Shown here: positions 16,648 to 24,702 of the stretch, piece by piece | How the letters are laid out: every line of letters starts with the position of its first letter | Position numbering within the stretch: position 1 is the first letter of the stretch | Assembly: GCA_002011235.1 (NCBI GenBank) | Contig: MTMO01000003.1 | Coordinates: 1-64,000 of the forward strand | Origin: Archaeoglobus sp. JdFR-27 | GTDB taxonomy: Archaea; Halobacteriota; Archaeoglobi; Archaeoglobales; Archaeoglobaceae | Reading direction: 5' to 3' | DNA: 64,000 bases | Position numbers and translations under genes: made by a program | Notes under the pieces: model-generated | The model's input: only the letters and a program-made list of their open reading frames with translations | What the model was told of the DNA's origin: nothing | Database searches by the model: none

Positions 16648-16982
16648 GGAGCAGAATCATATTTGTTTGCATAAATAGTTTGCTGGCTATAGTTTGTGGG
16701 TTTTGTACAGGTTAATCCTGATAATTACAAAATGATAAAAAACCACATTAATTAACATCGATTTCAGTTCTTATCTTCCCCGACAACTCCACTAGTAGTT
16801 GATGAATGAAAACCCTTAGATTGTGATTCTGTAGAGTACTTTAAGATAGAAATGATAAGGAGCTTTATGGGAATAATTTCAGGCCCTTCTACCTTTATTT
16901 AGGGTTGATGGGGGGAAAATGATTTAGGGAAACAGAAATCAGAAAATATTAAGGAAAAGGCCCTTTTTCGAGCCTTACAATT
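16648..16982. other. intergenic region between lysS and albA
   Basis: About 335 bases. It includes the lysS TATA-like element at about 16670-16680. The rest shows only short frames and a G-rich stretch near 16910; no RNA gene, repeat array or recognisable gene remnant was seen. Confidence 0.4.
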
Positions 16983-17255
16983 TCACTTGCTCATGTAAAT
17001 TTCTATTGTTGATACATTCATCTGCCTTCCCTGAGCTGAATCAAGCTCTTCCGTATCTATTTTGATTTCATCTATTTTTACTCCGGGAAGGAATCTATTC
17101 CTAACGATTTCTGCCACGTCTACTGCTCTGCTTATCGCTCTACCCCTTGCCTTGATCACAACATTTCCTACTCCTTCATTGAACTGAGTTATTGTTGCAA
17201 GAACGTAGTTCATCACAGGCTTATTGCCAACAAAGACAACATGTTCCTCTGCCAT
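16983..17255 (-). CDS. albA: Alba chromatin / nucleic-acid-binding protein
   Basis: 90 aa, the standard Alba length. It is a dimeric DNA- and RNA-binding protein that coats archaeal chromatin. Hallmarks are [14 protein letters not shown] at the start, the [20 protein letters not shown] helix with its basic patch, and an IDTEEL loop. The lysine usually acetylated near residue 10-12 corresponds to Lys12 in GNKPVMNY. A minus-strand TATA box at 17291-17300 and GGGGTGAT shortly before the ATG indicate a short leader with a strong ribosome binding site, fitting an abundant protein. Confidence 0.95.
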   Translation of the reverse strand: MAEEHVVFVGNKPVMNYVLATITQFNEGVGNVVIKARGRAISRAVDVAEIVRNRFLPGVKIDEIKIDTEELDSAQGRQMNVSTIEIYMSK

Positions 17256-17397
17256 GTCTGATCACCCCGAACTAAACCAAATTAAATTCGTTATTTAAAC
17301 TTTGCTGGAAATAGCCCACCTCATTGGATCATTTGCATCAGCATCGTAAGTTTAATTAAGTTTTATCAGAAAAATGCCACAAACATCAGGTGATTTT

Positions 17398-18363
17398 ATG
17401 AGGTTTGATGACATCGGAAGCTTTCCCCTTCCTCCTGGAATTGACAGAGGATGGGTTGATGAAAATCTTTCAACAAAAGAGTTCGAAGAGATGTGCCAAA
17501 AAGCGTTCCTCATGAAGATAAAAGCCGGAGTTGAGATTGCAAATTACCCACAATTCCGAGACATGGTGAGGATGTTTCTGGATTTGATAAAAGATGAAGC
17601 ATTCCAAGAGGATGCTTATTTAATTAAAAAGGAGCATGCAAAAATCCCTGAATTCCATGCTCTGGAAGGTTTAAACTTTTCCGGAGATGTTAGAATTTGC
17701 ATTACTGGCCCATTCGAGATCTATCTTGCCGAATTTGGAAGTGTTATTTACGAGGATATCCTTTCCTCTATCTCCAGATCCCTTGCTAGATTTGCCGAAA
17801 ATGCTATCAAATCCCACCTTAATGTTACCTGCATAAGTTTAGATGACCCAAGCCTTGGCTTAAATCCAGAACTTCAACCTACTCCTGAGCAAATTGAGAT
17901 TGCTTACGAGAACTTCGATTTCAGTGTCGACATGCAGATCCACCTCCATGCTCCCCTTTTCTACTCTAACCTCCTTGAGGTAAAAACGATAGATGTGATT
18001 GGAATCGAATCGGCAAAGGACGAGAAGACGTTGGATTTCATTGATAGAGAGGAACTCGAGTCCTATGAAAAAAAGTTGAGGGTTGGAATTTCGAGGAGCG
18101 ATATAGATTCGATGATAGCATACTTCAACCAGAAGCATGGCGTAAACGCTTGGAAAGATGAAAAGCTTATTATTAAAGCAATAGACGAGCTTGAGAACTC
18201 AAATAATATTCTAAGAAGAATAGGAAAAGCATATGATCTTTTTGGAGACCTAATAGCCTATATTGGCCCTGATTGTGGTTTGGGTGGATTCCCAACCCAG
18301 AGTTCAGCGGTCAAATTGCTTGAAAACACGGCAAATGCGATAAAGGCTTTTAGAGAGGGGTAA
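17398..18363 (+). CDS. core-MetE family methionine synthase (cobalamin-independent type)
   Basis: About 321 aa from the ATG at 17398, which is preceded by GGTGAT; a longer frame begins at 17374. It is similar to the C-terminal catalytic half of MetE, as in archaeal core-MetE proteins that make methionine from a methyl donor other than folate. Seen here are an FDDIGSFPLP start, DDPSLGLNP, QIHLHAP where MetE has its zinc His, and IGPDCGLGGFPTQ with the C-terminal zinc Cys. The MetE HxC zinc motif appears altered to HLH. marC follows after 1 nt and a Nudix gene after that, so this is probably one operon. Confidence 0.85.
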   Translation: MRFDDIGSFPLPPGIDRGWVDENLSTKEFEEMCQKAFLMKIKAGVEIANYPQFRDMVRMFLDLIKDEAFQEDAYLIKKEHAKIPEFHALEGLNFSGDVRICITGPFEIYLAEFGSVIYEDILSSISRSLARFAENAIKSHLNVTCISLDDPSLGLNPELQPTPEQIEIAYENFDFSVDMQIHLHAPLFYSNLLEVKTIDVIGIESAKDEKTLDFIDREELESYEKKLRVGISRSDIDSMIAYFNQKHGVNAWKDEKLIIKAIDELENSNNILRRIGKAYDLFGDLIAYIGPDCGLGGFPTQSSAVKLLENTANAIKAFREG

Positions 18364-18364
18364 G

Positions 18365-19000
18365 ATGGATTACTTGGGATTCTTCACCACAGCCTTCACG
18401 ACAATATTTGTGATTGTCGATCCTCCAGGAAACATCCCCATGTTCATAGCCGTAACCGAGGCTTTAAACGAAAAGGAGAGAGACAGAATATCGAAAAAAG
18501 CGACATTTATAGCTGCAGCCCTTCTCATCTTTGTAGCAGTCACAGGAGGTAGTATTCTAGAGTTTTTCAGGATTACCGTTGATTCGCTAAAGATCGCTGG
18601 TGGAATTTTGCTGTTTGCCGTTTCCGTTGACATTCTCATGGGGAGCAGGAGGAGGGAGATTTACGTGGAAAAAAGCAAGGAAAGTATCGATGTAGACTCG
18701 CTTGCCGTTTTTCCAATCGCACTTCCCCTCTATTCTGGTCCTGGCGCTATAACAGCTGCAATTGTGCTTTATTCTTCGGCTGAAATACCTCAACTCAAGC
18801 TCTTGGTGATCCTCAGCATTGTTCTCACTTACGTAATTGTGAGGTTAACTCACGTCTATAGCTCCCAGATAATCAGAGTGTTGGGGAAGAGTGGTTCAGA
18901 CATTGTTGCCAGACTTATGGCAATATTTCTCGCTGCTATAGCGGTTGAGTACTTCTTCTCTGGACTGGAAGGAAAACTCTCAACCTTTAGATTAAGATAG
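18365..19000 (+). CDS. marC: MarC family integral membrane protein
   Basis: 211 aa with six predicted membrane segments. The opening AFTTIFVIVDPPGNIPMFIA and the internal repeat LPLYSGPGAITAAIVL are the two signature loops of the MarC (UPF0056) family. Despite the old name, these proteins are not established drug-efflux regulators and their transport substrate is unknown. It starts 1 nt after the methionine synthase stop, which makes co-expression nearly certain. It might export an amino acid or related metabolite, but this is only suggested by context. Confidence 0.9.
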   Translation: MDYLGFFTTAFTTIFVIVDPPGNIPMFIAVTEALNEKERDRISKKATFIAAALLIFVAVTGGSILEFFRITVDSLKIAGGILLFAVSVDILMGSRRREIYVEKSKESIDVDSLAVFPIALPLYSGPGAITAAIVLYSSAEIPQLKLLVILSIVLTYVIVRLTHVYSSQIIRVLGKSGSDIVARLMAIFLAAIAVEYFFSGLEGKLSTFRLR

Positions 19001-19009
19001 GTGAAAAAT

Positions 19010-19441
19010 ATGAGGGAGTTTCCTGAAAGGCCCTTAGTTGGAGTTGGGGCAATAATAGTAAAAGAAGATAAAATACTCCTAATAAAAAGAGCGTACGAAC
19101 CTAACAAGGGATTGTGGTCTATTCCAGGTGGTTTAGTAAGGCTTGGTGAGAGTCTAGAGGAGGCTTTAAAAAGGGAGGTCAAAGAGGAAACTGGAGTCAG
19201 TATTGAAGTTAAAGATGTGGCTTTCGTAGGGGAAGAGATATTTAAGGAGAATGATATAAAATATCACTACATAATCGTCGACTTCCTTGCAAAAATAATA
19301 TGTGGAGAGTTTAAAGCTGGCAGTGATGCTGAAGCTGTAAAGTGGTTTAGTTTCGATGAAATTGGAGAGGAATGTGTTGAATTTGTTAGAAAAATCGTTA
19401 ATAAGCTGAAATCAGAAGATAGGAAGATTTACTTCAAATGA
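19010..19441 (+). CDS. Nudix hydrolase
   Basis: 143 aa from the ATG at 19010, where GGTGA lies 5 nt upstream. An in-frame GTG at 19001 overlaps that site and is unlikely. A full Nudix box is present: GLVRLGESLEEALKREVKEE at about 43-62, followed by TGV. It hydrolyses a nucleoside diphosphate linked to another moiety. The group with RPLVGVGAIIVKEDKILLI resembles ADP-ribose pyrophosphatase-like or generic MutT members; the substrate cannot be read from the sequence. Last gene of the MetE-like/marC unit. Confidence 0.9.
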   Translation: MREFPERPLVGVGAIIVKEDKILLIKRAYEPNKGLWSIPGGLVRLGESLEEALKREVKEETGVSIEVKDVAFVGEEIFKENDIKYHYIIVDFLAKIICGEFKAGSDAEAVKWFSFDEIGEECVEFVRKIVNKLKSEDRKIYFK

Positions 19442-19456
19442 AAGCAGTCTTCCATG

Positions 19457-20227
19457 TCACCCTAGAGCTTTTCTAGCCGTGGCTTCCATCGCTTCCATAA
19501 TCGCAAATTCAACCCTATTTTCCTCGAGCTTCTTAATCCCCTGGATAGTAGTACCTCCAGGTGTTGTTATTTCCTTTATGAGGTTTTCCGACTCCTTTTC
19601 CTTTAAAGCATTGGCTGTTCCACTAAAAATTGATAGTGTCACCTTTTTAGCCATCTCTGCATTCAGTCCACAACTCAAGCCTGCATAAACGAAACCCTGA
19701 ATTAGCTTTGCCACGAAGGCTGGAGCGCTTCCAGAGAAGGCAGTCATCAAATCAACTTCTTTTTCTGTTTTTACTAAGTGAACTTCTCCGAGAATTGAAA
19801 GTATCCTTTCAAGTTCCTCATCATAAGCTGGATAGTAAACCGTGAAGGCTAAACCCTTCTCAGCAAAAACGTTAGTCATTGCCCTAAATACGAAGGAATT
19901 TGGGATGGACTTTTTAATCTCCTCAAATTTTTTCATTGCTGCAAAACTGACGACCTTTTTATCTTTAACCTCTCCTTTGATTTCTTCAAGCACAGAGTCA
20001 ACATCTTTTGGTTTTACGGTTATAAACACGAAATCTGCCTTGGATGCCGCTTTAGTGTTTGATTTCTCAACTTCACAACCTCTGTCTCTGAGGTCGTTCA
20101 AAATTTCTTTCCTCCTTCCTGTGACGATTACTTCAATTTCTTGCACCAGTCTTTTCGCTATTGCAGAGCCGAGGTTTCCGGCCCCTATTATTGCAACACT
20201 ATTCGAGTCCGAGTTCCTCTTTAACAT
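19457..20227 (-). CDS. proC: pyrroline-5-carboxylate reductase
   Basis: 256 aa. It carries out the last step of proline synthesis, reducing pyrroline-5-carboxylate with NAD(P)H. The N-terminal Rossmann motif AIIGAGNLGSAIAKRLV is at about 12-28. The C-terminal dimerisation/substrate domain has LMTAFSGSAPAFVA and the signature around EITTPGGTTIQGIKKLEENR. It overlaps the end of the upstream HD-domain gene by 29 nt, so the two are translated from one message. No proA/proB is in view. Slightly short compared with many ProC proteins (about 265-275 aa). Confidence 0.95.
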   Translation of the reverse strand: MLKRNSDSNSVAIIGAGNLGSAIAKRLVQEIEVIVTGRRKEILNDLRDRGCEVEKSNTKAASKADFVFITVKPKDVDSVLEEIKGEVKDKKVVSFAAMKKFEEIKKSIPNSFVFRAMTNVFAEKGLAFTVYYPAYDEELERILSILGEVHLVKTEKEVDLMTAFSGSAPAFVAKLIQGFVYAGLSCGLNAEMAKKVTLSIFSGTANALKEKESENLIKEITTPGGTTIQGIKKLEENRVEFAIMEAMEATARKALG

Positions 20228-20777
20228 CTAGCAACCCCCTTATTCCAAGTTCATAGAGCTTTGGTAGATCGATGTTGAGCTTTTCTATCTCCCTTATCCT
20301 GTTTCTGTCACATCCTGCAGCAAAGGTCTTATCTTTAAATTTCTTTTTAACCGTTTTAGGAGTTACATCGGATAATCTTCCCTTCTTTACAAGTGCTGCA
20401 GCTATTATAAGTCCCGAAACGGAGTCAGCAGATTGTAGAGCTATTTCAACCGGCTTTTCATAACTTCCGAAAATCGTATGATTATGGGTTTTCACAACCT
20501 CGATTATTTCCTCATCTACCCCCTCATTTCTTAGGATTTCCGCCCCTTTCAAACCATGCTTGCTCATGTCTTCTCCAACAATTTCGTAGTCTATGTCGTG
20601 GAGGATACCAATAACTTCCCACTTTTTCTCATCCTCCCCCAAATATCTAGCAATTTCCCTCATAACAGCAGCCGTTGCTATACAGTGCTTGATAAGAGTC
20701 TTCTGCTTAACATACTTTTTGAGTAGATTTAAAGCCTTCTCCCGATCTATGATTTCTACCAAAGTAGACACCCCCAA
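20199..20777 (-). CDS. HD-domain phosphohydrolase
   Basis: 192 aa. The metal-binding HD motif is complete: His31 (IKHCIATA), His60-Asp61 (GILHDIDYE), His near 95 in VKTHNHTIFG, and Asp in LQSADSVSGL. It resembles the archaeal HDIG subgroup, which acts on nucleotides or phosphate esters; the substrate is unknown. It is the first gene of a unit with proC, overlapping by 29 nt. A TATA-like element is expected between 20790 and 20810, where an AT-rich stretch is present. Soluble, with no membrane segments. Confidence 0.85.
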   Translation of the reverse strand: MGVSTLVEIIDREKALNLLKKYVKQKTLIKHCIATAAVMREIARYLGEDEKKWEVIGILHDIDYEIVGEDMSKHGLKGAEILRNEGVDEEIIEVVKTHNHTIFGSYEKPVEIALQSADSVSGLIIAAALVKKGRLSDVTPKTVKKKFKDKTFAAGCDRNRIREIEKLNIDLPKLYELGIRGLLDVKEELGLE

Positions 20778-21108
20778 AACTGATGGTAGTGTTCTATAAA
20801 GATACTTAAACTTTCAGTCAAAGATGTGGCGGCTACTTAAGGTTTTACTCAACTTTTCTATTGCTAACGAAAAATATAGTTGCAAGAAGTCAATCATAAA
20901 TTATTAATGGCTATCAAATATATTTTTGATAATTTAATAAATTATTAAAATTGTTAAGTGTTGGAAAGAAATTGGGGGGACCAAAGTAGACCCATTGAAT
21001 TGTATGGATGGCAACCCTGAATCAAATTTCCATTAGATGGACTAGAAGACCATATTTCCTCCTTAGAACAACAGAAAAAAATATTTAGGTTTAAGGCAGA
21101 ATACTCTC
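20778..21108. other. intergenic region, AT-rich with an origin-box-like motif
   Basis: About 330 bases between divergent genes. The stretch 20880-20960 is almost pure AT. It is followed by TGTTGGAAAGAAATTGGGGG at about 20958-20977, which is similar to the right half of archaeal origin recognition boxes. A TATA box for the gene at 21109 lies at 21077-21087. No RNA gene was recognised. Confidence 0.35.
21077..21087 (+). promoter_or_regulatory. TATA box of the Lrp-type RAM-domain gene
   Basis: AAAAATATTTA centred 27 nt before the ATG at 21109; a leaderless transcript is expected. Confidence 0.45.
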
Positions 21109-21336
21109 ATGCTATTAGCATATATTTTGATAAATACCGAAATAGGTGACGAGGAAAAGGTTTACAATGCTTTGAAAGAGACTGATGGTGTTCTTGAGGT
21201 ACATATTGTTTATGGAGTTTACGATATCGTGGCGAAACTTCAAGCTGAGGATACAGATGGACTGCGAGGAATAGTTGAGAAAATTAGAAAAAAAGCTGGG
21301 TTGAGGTCAACTCTCACATTAATTGTAACGAAGTAG
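21109..21336 (+). CDS. stand-alone Lrp/AsnC ligand-binding (RAM) domain protein
   Basis: 75 aa. The whole protein is one RAM/AsnC effector domain (LAYILINTEIGDEEKVYNAL, then VHIVYGVYDIVAKL and RSTLTLIV) without the helix-turn-helix of Lrp regulators. Such demi-Lrp proteins form the alpha-beta octameric ring and may bind amino acids or mix with full-length Lrp proteins. No neighbour suggests a target. The full domain and clear promoter argue that this is a natural short gene and not a truncation. Confidence 0.88.
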   Translation: MLLAYILINTEIGDEEKVYNALKETDGVLEVHIVYGVYDIVAKLQAEDTDGLRGIVEKIRKKAGLRSTLTLIVTK

Positions 21337-21523
21337 ATTGATTCATGAAAGAAAAACGTATTCAGCATGGAGAGAGAGGACAGATATATTTGAACCTTCC
21401 TTCGGTTTCACTTTTGTTTTATGAGTCCTCCTATAAAATAAAATTAAAGTTTTCCGTAGCTTTCTTTCCTTTTTCTATCTCATTCAACGATAATCTAAGA
21501 CTTATAGTTGAACAGGTGTCGAG

Positions 21524-22168
21524 ATGGAGAACTTCATAAGAGATATCGATTCCCTGATAGACAGGCTCTCAAAAGATCTGAACCAGAAAGAAGTGAAAGA
21601 GATCTTGGAATTAAGAAAAAGGTTAATAGAGCTTAAAGAAAGAAGAATGGTTAACATTGCGCACTCAGTAATGGAATTGATCGTTGGAAGACATCTTTTG
21701 AAGAGAGGATACAAGATTAAGGTTGAATACAATCTTAATTCAATAAGCTGCGATGTTTACGGTGAGAAAGGAATGGGAAACATAACGGTCGAGATTGAAA
21801 CTGGTTATGTTCCACCCTACCATGCTCTAGATCCACAAAGGTATCTTAGAGCAAGAATTGCAAGCAAAATTGCCCGTTACAGTAACTTCTGCTCAAAATT
21901 TGTAATAGGAATCCCCCAGCACTATCTTATGCCACTCGAAAGAATATTCCTTCTTCCCCCAAGAAAAAGATTGAAAGCAGACTTGAAGCGAGTTAAAGAG
22001 CTCTGTGATGTTTATTACACAAGTCCTCCAGTCTCACTTGAAGAGATCAAGAATGCAAGGATCCATTCGGTTTACATAATAAATGTCGATGAACTTACAA
22101 TTAAGGAGGTCGACCCTGAAACTTACTATGAAATATACAAGAGAAATCTCAAAATCACCGAGGACTAG
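21524..22168 (+). CDS. putative PD-(D/E)XK-like nuclease-fold protein
   Basis: 214 aa. A coiled N-terminal helix region (about 1-45) precedes VGRHLLKRGYKIKVEYNL, then SISCDVYGEKG and NITVEIETGYVPP. The order helix, strand, Asp, strand with E-x-E matches the core of restriction-endonuclease-like folds, with Asp near 77 and Glu91/Glu93 as candidate metal ligands, though the usual lysine is replaced. The rest (RYLRARIASKIARYSNFCSK, FVIGIPQHYLMP) looks like conserved archaeal core. Function unknown; a DNA-processing role is a guess. It overlaps the 3' end of convergent purF by 4 bases. Confidence 0.6.
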   Translation: MENFIRDIDSLIDRLSKDLNQKEVKEILELRKRLIELKERRMVNIAHSVMELIVGRHLLKRGYKIKVEYNLNSISCDVYGEKGMGNITVEIETGYVPPYHALDPQRYLRARIASKIARYSNFCSKFVIGIPQHYLMPLERIFLLPPRKRLKADLKRVKELCDVYYTSPPVSLEEIKNARIHSVYIINVDELTIKEVDPETYYEIYKRNLKITED

Positions 22169-23544
22169 GCTCTAGCCGAGCAGCGAAGACAGATTTCTCC
22201 AGGAACCTCTACAGGATAGTCGGAAGTCAGACAAGCAAGGCAAAGATCTCCTTCCTCAATTTTAACCGATTCTATCAGTCCTTTAAGACTGAGGTATGAG
22301 AGGGAATCGGCGTTAATCGTTTTTCTTATGTCCTCAACCGTTTTTGAGGATGCTATGAGTTCCTCCCTTGTCGACATATCAATTCCGAAATAACAAGGAG
22401 AGATTATCGGAGGACTGCCGACTCTGAAATGAACCTCTTTCGCCCCGGCTTTTCTTACGAGGTCAACTATCCTCCTCGAGGTGGTTCCTCTTACGATGCT
22501 GTCGTCGATAAGCAAAACCCTCCTATTCCTGACGTTTTCTTTTAAAGCATTCATTTTAAGCTGAACTGAGAGTTCTCGTGACTTCTGACCAGGCATTATA
22601 AATGTTCTTCCGACATATCTGTTTTTGATTAAAGCTTCTATGTACGGAATTCCTGATTCGAACGCATAACCTATAGAAGACGTTGTACCGCTGTCAGGAA
22701 CGGGAGAGATAATATCTACATCAACCGGGCTTTCTCTTGCTAAAGTTCTACCTATATCAAATCTAACGCTGTAAACACTCCTCCCATCTATTATCGAATC
22801 GGGCCTTGCAAAGTAAATGTATTCGAAAACACAGATCGCTTTCTGCTCCGCTTCACCAATCCTTTCAAACCTCAGTTCTCCGCCCTCAATAATTACAGCC
22901 TCGCCCGGTTTTACATCCCTTATCAGTTCCCCCCCAACCGAATCGATGGCACAGGACTCAGAGGCAATGACATAACCATTTTCTATCCTCCCCACGCAGA
23001 GAGGCTTGAAGCCTAGTGGATCACGATAACCGACGAGTTTCTTGTTTAATAAAAGGGCGAGAGAGAAAGATCCACACAGCCTTTCCGTCAGCAAAGCAAG
23101 AGCCTCTTCAACATCATTGTTAAGAAGGAAAGAGGAAAGTAAATGTGCTATAACTTCTGTATCAGACTCGGTTAGGAAAACTCTGCCATCACTCTCAAGA
23201 TTCTTTCTGAGGTCTTTATAATTAACAAGGTTACCATTGTGAGCGACACTGATGGTTCCTGATTTCGATTTCACAAATAGAGGTTGGGCATTTTCCAACT
23301 TTGATTCACCGGTGGTAGAATACCTAACATGACCTATGGCCGAAGTTCCTCGAAGACGGGAAAGAATCTTGTCATCAAATACTTCATTTACTAAACCCAT
23401 TCCCTTATAAACTCTGACTTCTTCACCGGAAACAGATATGCCAGCGGATTCTTGTCCGCGATGCTGGAGAGAGAAAAGAGCATAGTATGCGATACGAGAT
23501 GTTAAAGAATCATCATCGCTGTAAACACCTACGATACCACACAT
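22165..23544 (-). CDS. purF: amidophosphoribosyltransferase
   Basis: 459 aa. It carries out the first committed step of purine synthesis, PRPP plus glutamine to phosphoribosylamine. It starts MCGIVGVYSD: the glutaminase nucleophile Cys2 follows the initiator Met, so no propeptide is present. The PRPP loop is RRVLLIDDSIVRGTTSRRIV. Cysteines in AICVFEYIYFARPDS, ISPCYFGIDMS and LCLACLTSDYPVE match the four [4Fe-4S] ligands of the Bacillus-type enzyme, and a further CLRC lies at the C-terminus. The 137-nt spacing from rpl37e suggests its own promoter. Confidence 0.96.
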   Translation of the reverse strand: MCGIVGVYSDDDSLTSRIAYYALFSLQHRGQESAGISVSGEEVRVYKGMGLVNEVFDDKILSRLRGTSAIGHVRYSTTGESKLENAQPLFVKSKSGTISVAHNGNLVNYKDLRKNLESDGRVFLTESDTEVIAHLLSSFLLNNDVEEALALLTERLCGSFSLALLLNKKLVGYRDPLGFKPLCVGRIENGYVIASESCAIDSVGGELIRDVKPGEAVIIEGGELRFERIGEAEQKAICVFEYIYFARPDSIIDGRSVYSVRFDIGRTLARESPVDVDIISPVPDSGTTSSIGYAFESGIPYIEALIKNRYVGRTFIMPGQKSRELSVQLKMNALKENVRNRRVLLIDDSIVRGTTSRRIVDLVRKAGAKEVHFRVGSPPIISPCYFGIDMSTREELIASSKTVEDIRKTINADSLSYLSLKGLIESVKIEEGDLCLACLTSDYPVEVPGEICLRCSARA

Positions 23545-23681
23545 ACTTTTACTTCATCCAATCAACTTTTAACGTTTTTCCAACTTTCAGAGTTAAGGTT
23601 CAAAATTGAAGTTATAATAACCACCTAATCCGATCTTCAATATGCTCTCAATTCTTGTTCAATTCTCATTATTCTTAGTTC

Positions 23682-23861
23682 CTAATTTCTCGACTTTTTC
23701 TTATTTATCCAAGAATGGCTTCTAAGCTTTCTGGTTCTTCCAAAACCACAGGCTGCACAGTAACCTTTCCTTCTGTGGAACGAAACTCTGCCACATCTCC
23801 TACATTTTATGTGAACGATCTTCCTACCTTTTTTACCTAGTGATGGAGTTCCCTTGGACAT
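23682..23861 (-). CDS. rpl37e: 50S ribosomal protein L37e
   Basis: 59 aa, read from the sequence on the minus strand. It begins [20 protein letters not shown] and has two zinc knuckles, CRRC (residues 20-23) and CAAC (35-38), followed by [13 protein letters not shown]. This is the full L37e pattern, a small zinc-binding protein of the archaeal/eukaryotic large subunit. It starts 11 nt after the Lsm stop, and the Lsm-L37e pair is a widely conserved archaeal operon. The identification is secure. Confidence 0.95.
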   Translation of the reverse strand: MSKGTPSLGKKGRKIVHIKCRRCGRVSFHRRKGYCAACGFGRTRKLRSHSWINKKKSRN

Positions 23862-23872
23862 TTTTTACCCCC

Positions 23873-24106
23873 TTATTTTTGATATTTCGATGGTGAAACG
23901 AAAACTACTGTATCTCCCCTCACCACAACGCTTCCCAGTTTTCTAACAATCTCTCCAGCCTGAATTTCCTCAGCCTCGTGTAATACGAGATTCATGTGGA
24001 TGTCGTATCCATCAAGGATTCCTCTAAACTCTCTACCTCCCTTTAATCTCACGATTACCGGCGTTTGAAGGGATTTGTTCAGCACGTCAAGCGGTCTGTT
24101 TGCCAT
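23873..24106 (-). CDS. Sm-like archaeal RNA-binding protein (Lsm/SmAP)
   Basis: 77 aa, the full size of an archaeal Lsm. It forms a heptameric ring that binds U-rich RNA. The Sm1 motif runs through [20 protein letters not shown] and [10 protein letters not shown], with the Asp-x-His-x-Asn RNA-base pocket (DIHMN), and the Sm2 motif is [13 protein letters not shown]. It is first in a two-gene unit with rpl37e 11 nt downstream. The start is supported by GGAGGAAAG a few bases upstream. Divergent from the PUA-domain gene. Confidence 0.96.
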   Translation of the reverse strand: MANRPLDVLNKSLQTPVIVRLKGGREFRGILDGYDIHMNLVLHEAEEIQAGEIVRKLGSVVVRGDTVVFVSPSKYQK

Positions 24107-24195
24107 CTTTCTTCCTCCAGTTAAAAAGGCTTTTAAATTGCGTATATGGTGAAGTATTTAAAAATATCGGAGTTTTAAATCAGCCAAGGGATAGC

Positions 24196-24657
24196 ATGAA
24201 ACAGAGGCTCAGAAGAAAAGAGGCAAAAAAAATTGCAAAAAACATCGAAGAAAGGTTTGGAATTAAGTTATCAACTGAAATGGATGTCGTAAAGGTTGAT
24301 GGATGGAAGGTTATTCTCATCAATGATGAACCCCTTCTCTTTGAATATGAAGGAGAATGGTTCCCTACAGTACTGTCGATAATTAAATTTAAGCCTGAGA
24401 AGGGGAAAGTTGTGGTTGATAAGGGAGCAATGCCCTTCGTAATGAACGGAGCAGATATAATGAGGCCTGGGATAGTATGGGCTGATAAGGGGATAAAAAA
24501 AGGAGATTTCGTCTATGTAACAGTTGAAGAGAAAGATACTCCTCTCGCCGTTGGGATAGCTTTGGTTGATGGAGAAGAGATGATAGGAAATAAAGGTAAA
24601 GCCATAAAGAATATTCATCACATCAAAGATAAGATCTGGAACCGATTTTTCAAATAA
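24196..24657 (+). CDS. PUA-domain RNA-binding protein (archaeal MCT-1/Tma20-like)
   Basis: 153 aa from the ATG at 24196; a frame open from 24100 adds 32 unlikely residues overlapping the Lsm gene. The basic N-terminal helix KQRLRRKEAKKIAKNIEERF and pre-PUA domain (about 1-70) precede a PUA domain (about 75-150) with VVDKGAMPFVMNGADIMRPG and GIKKGDFVYVTV. This order matches the archaeal homologues of MCT-1/Tma20 and eIF2D, which contact ribosomes or tRNA. The exact role in this archaeon is unproven. Expressed divergently from the Lsm-L37e operon. Confidence 0.88.
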   Translation: MKQRLRRKEAKKIAKNIEERFGIKLSTEMDVVKVDGWKVILINDEPLLFEYEGEWFPTVLSIIKFKPEKGKVVVDKGAMPFVMNGADIMRPGIVWADKGIKKGDFVYVTVEEKDTPLAVGIALVDGEEMIGNKGKAIKNIHHIKDKIWNRFFK

Positions 24658-24702
24658 TTAACTAAATTAAAATAAATAAAAGGAAAATAAACGCTTTTTA
24701 GT

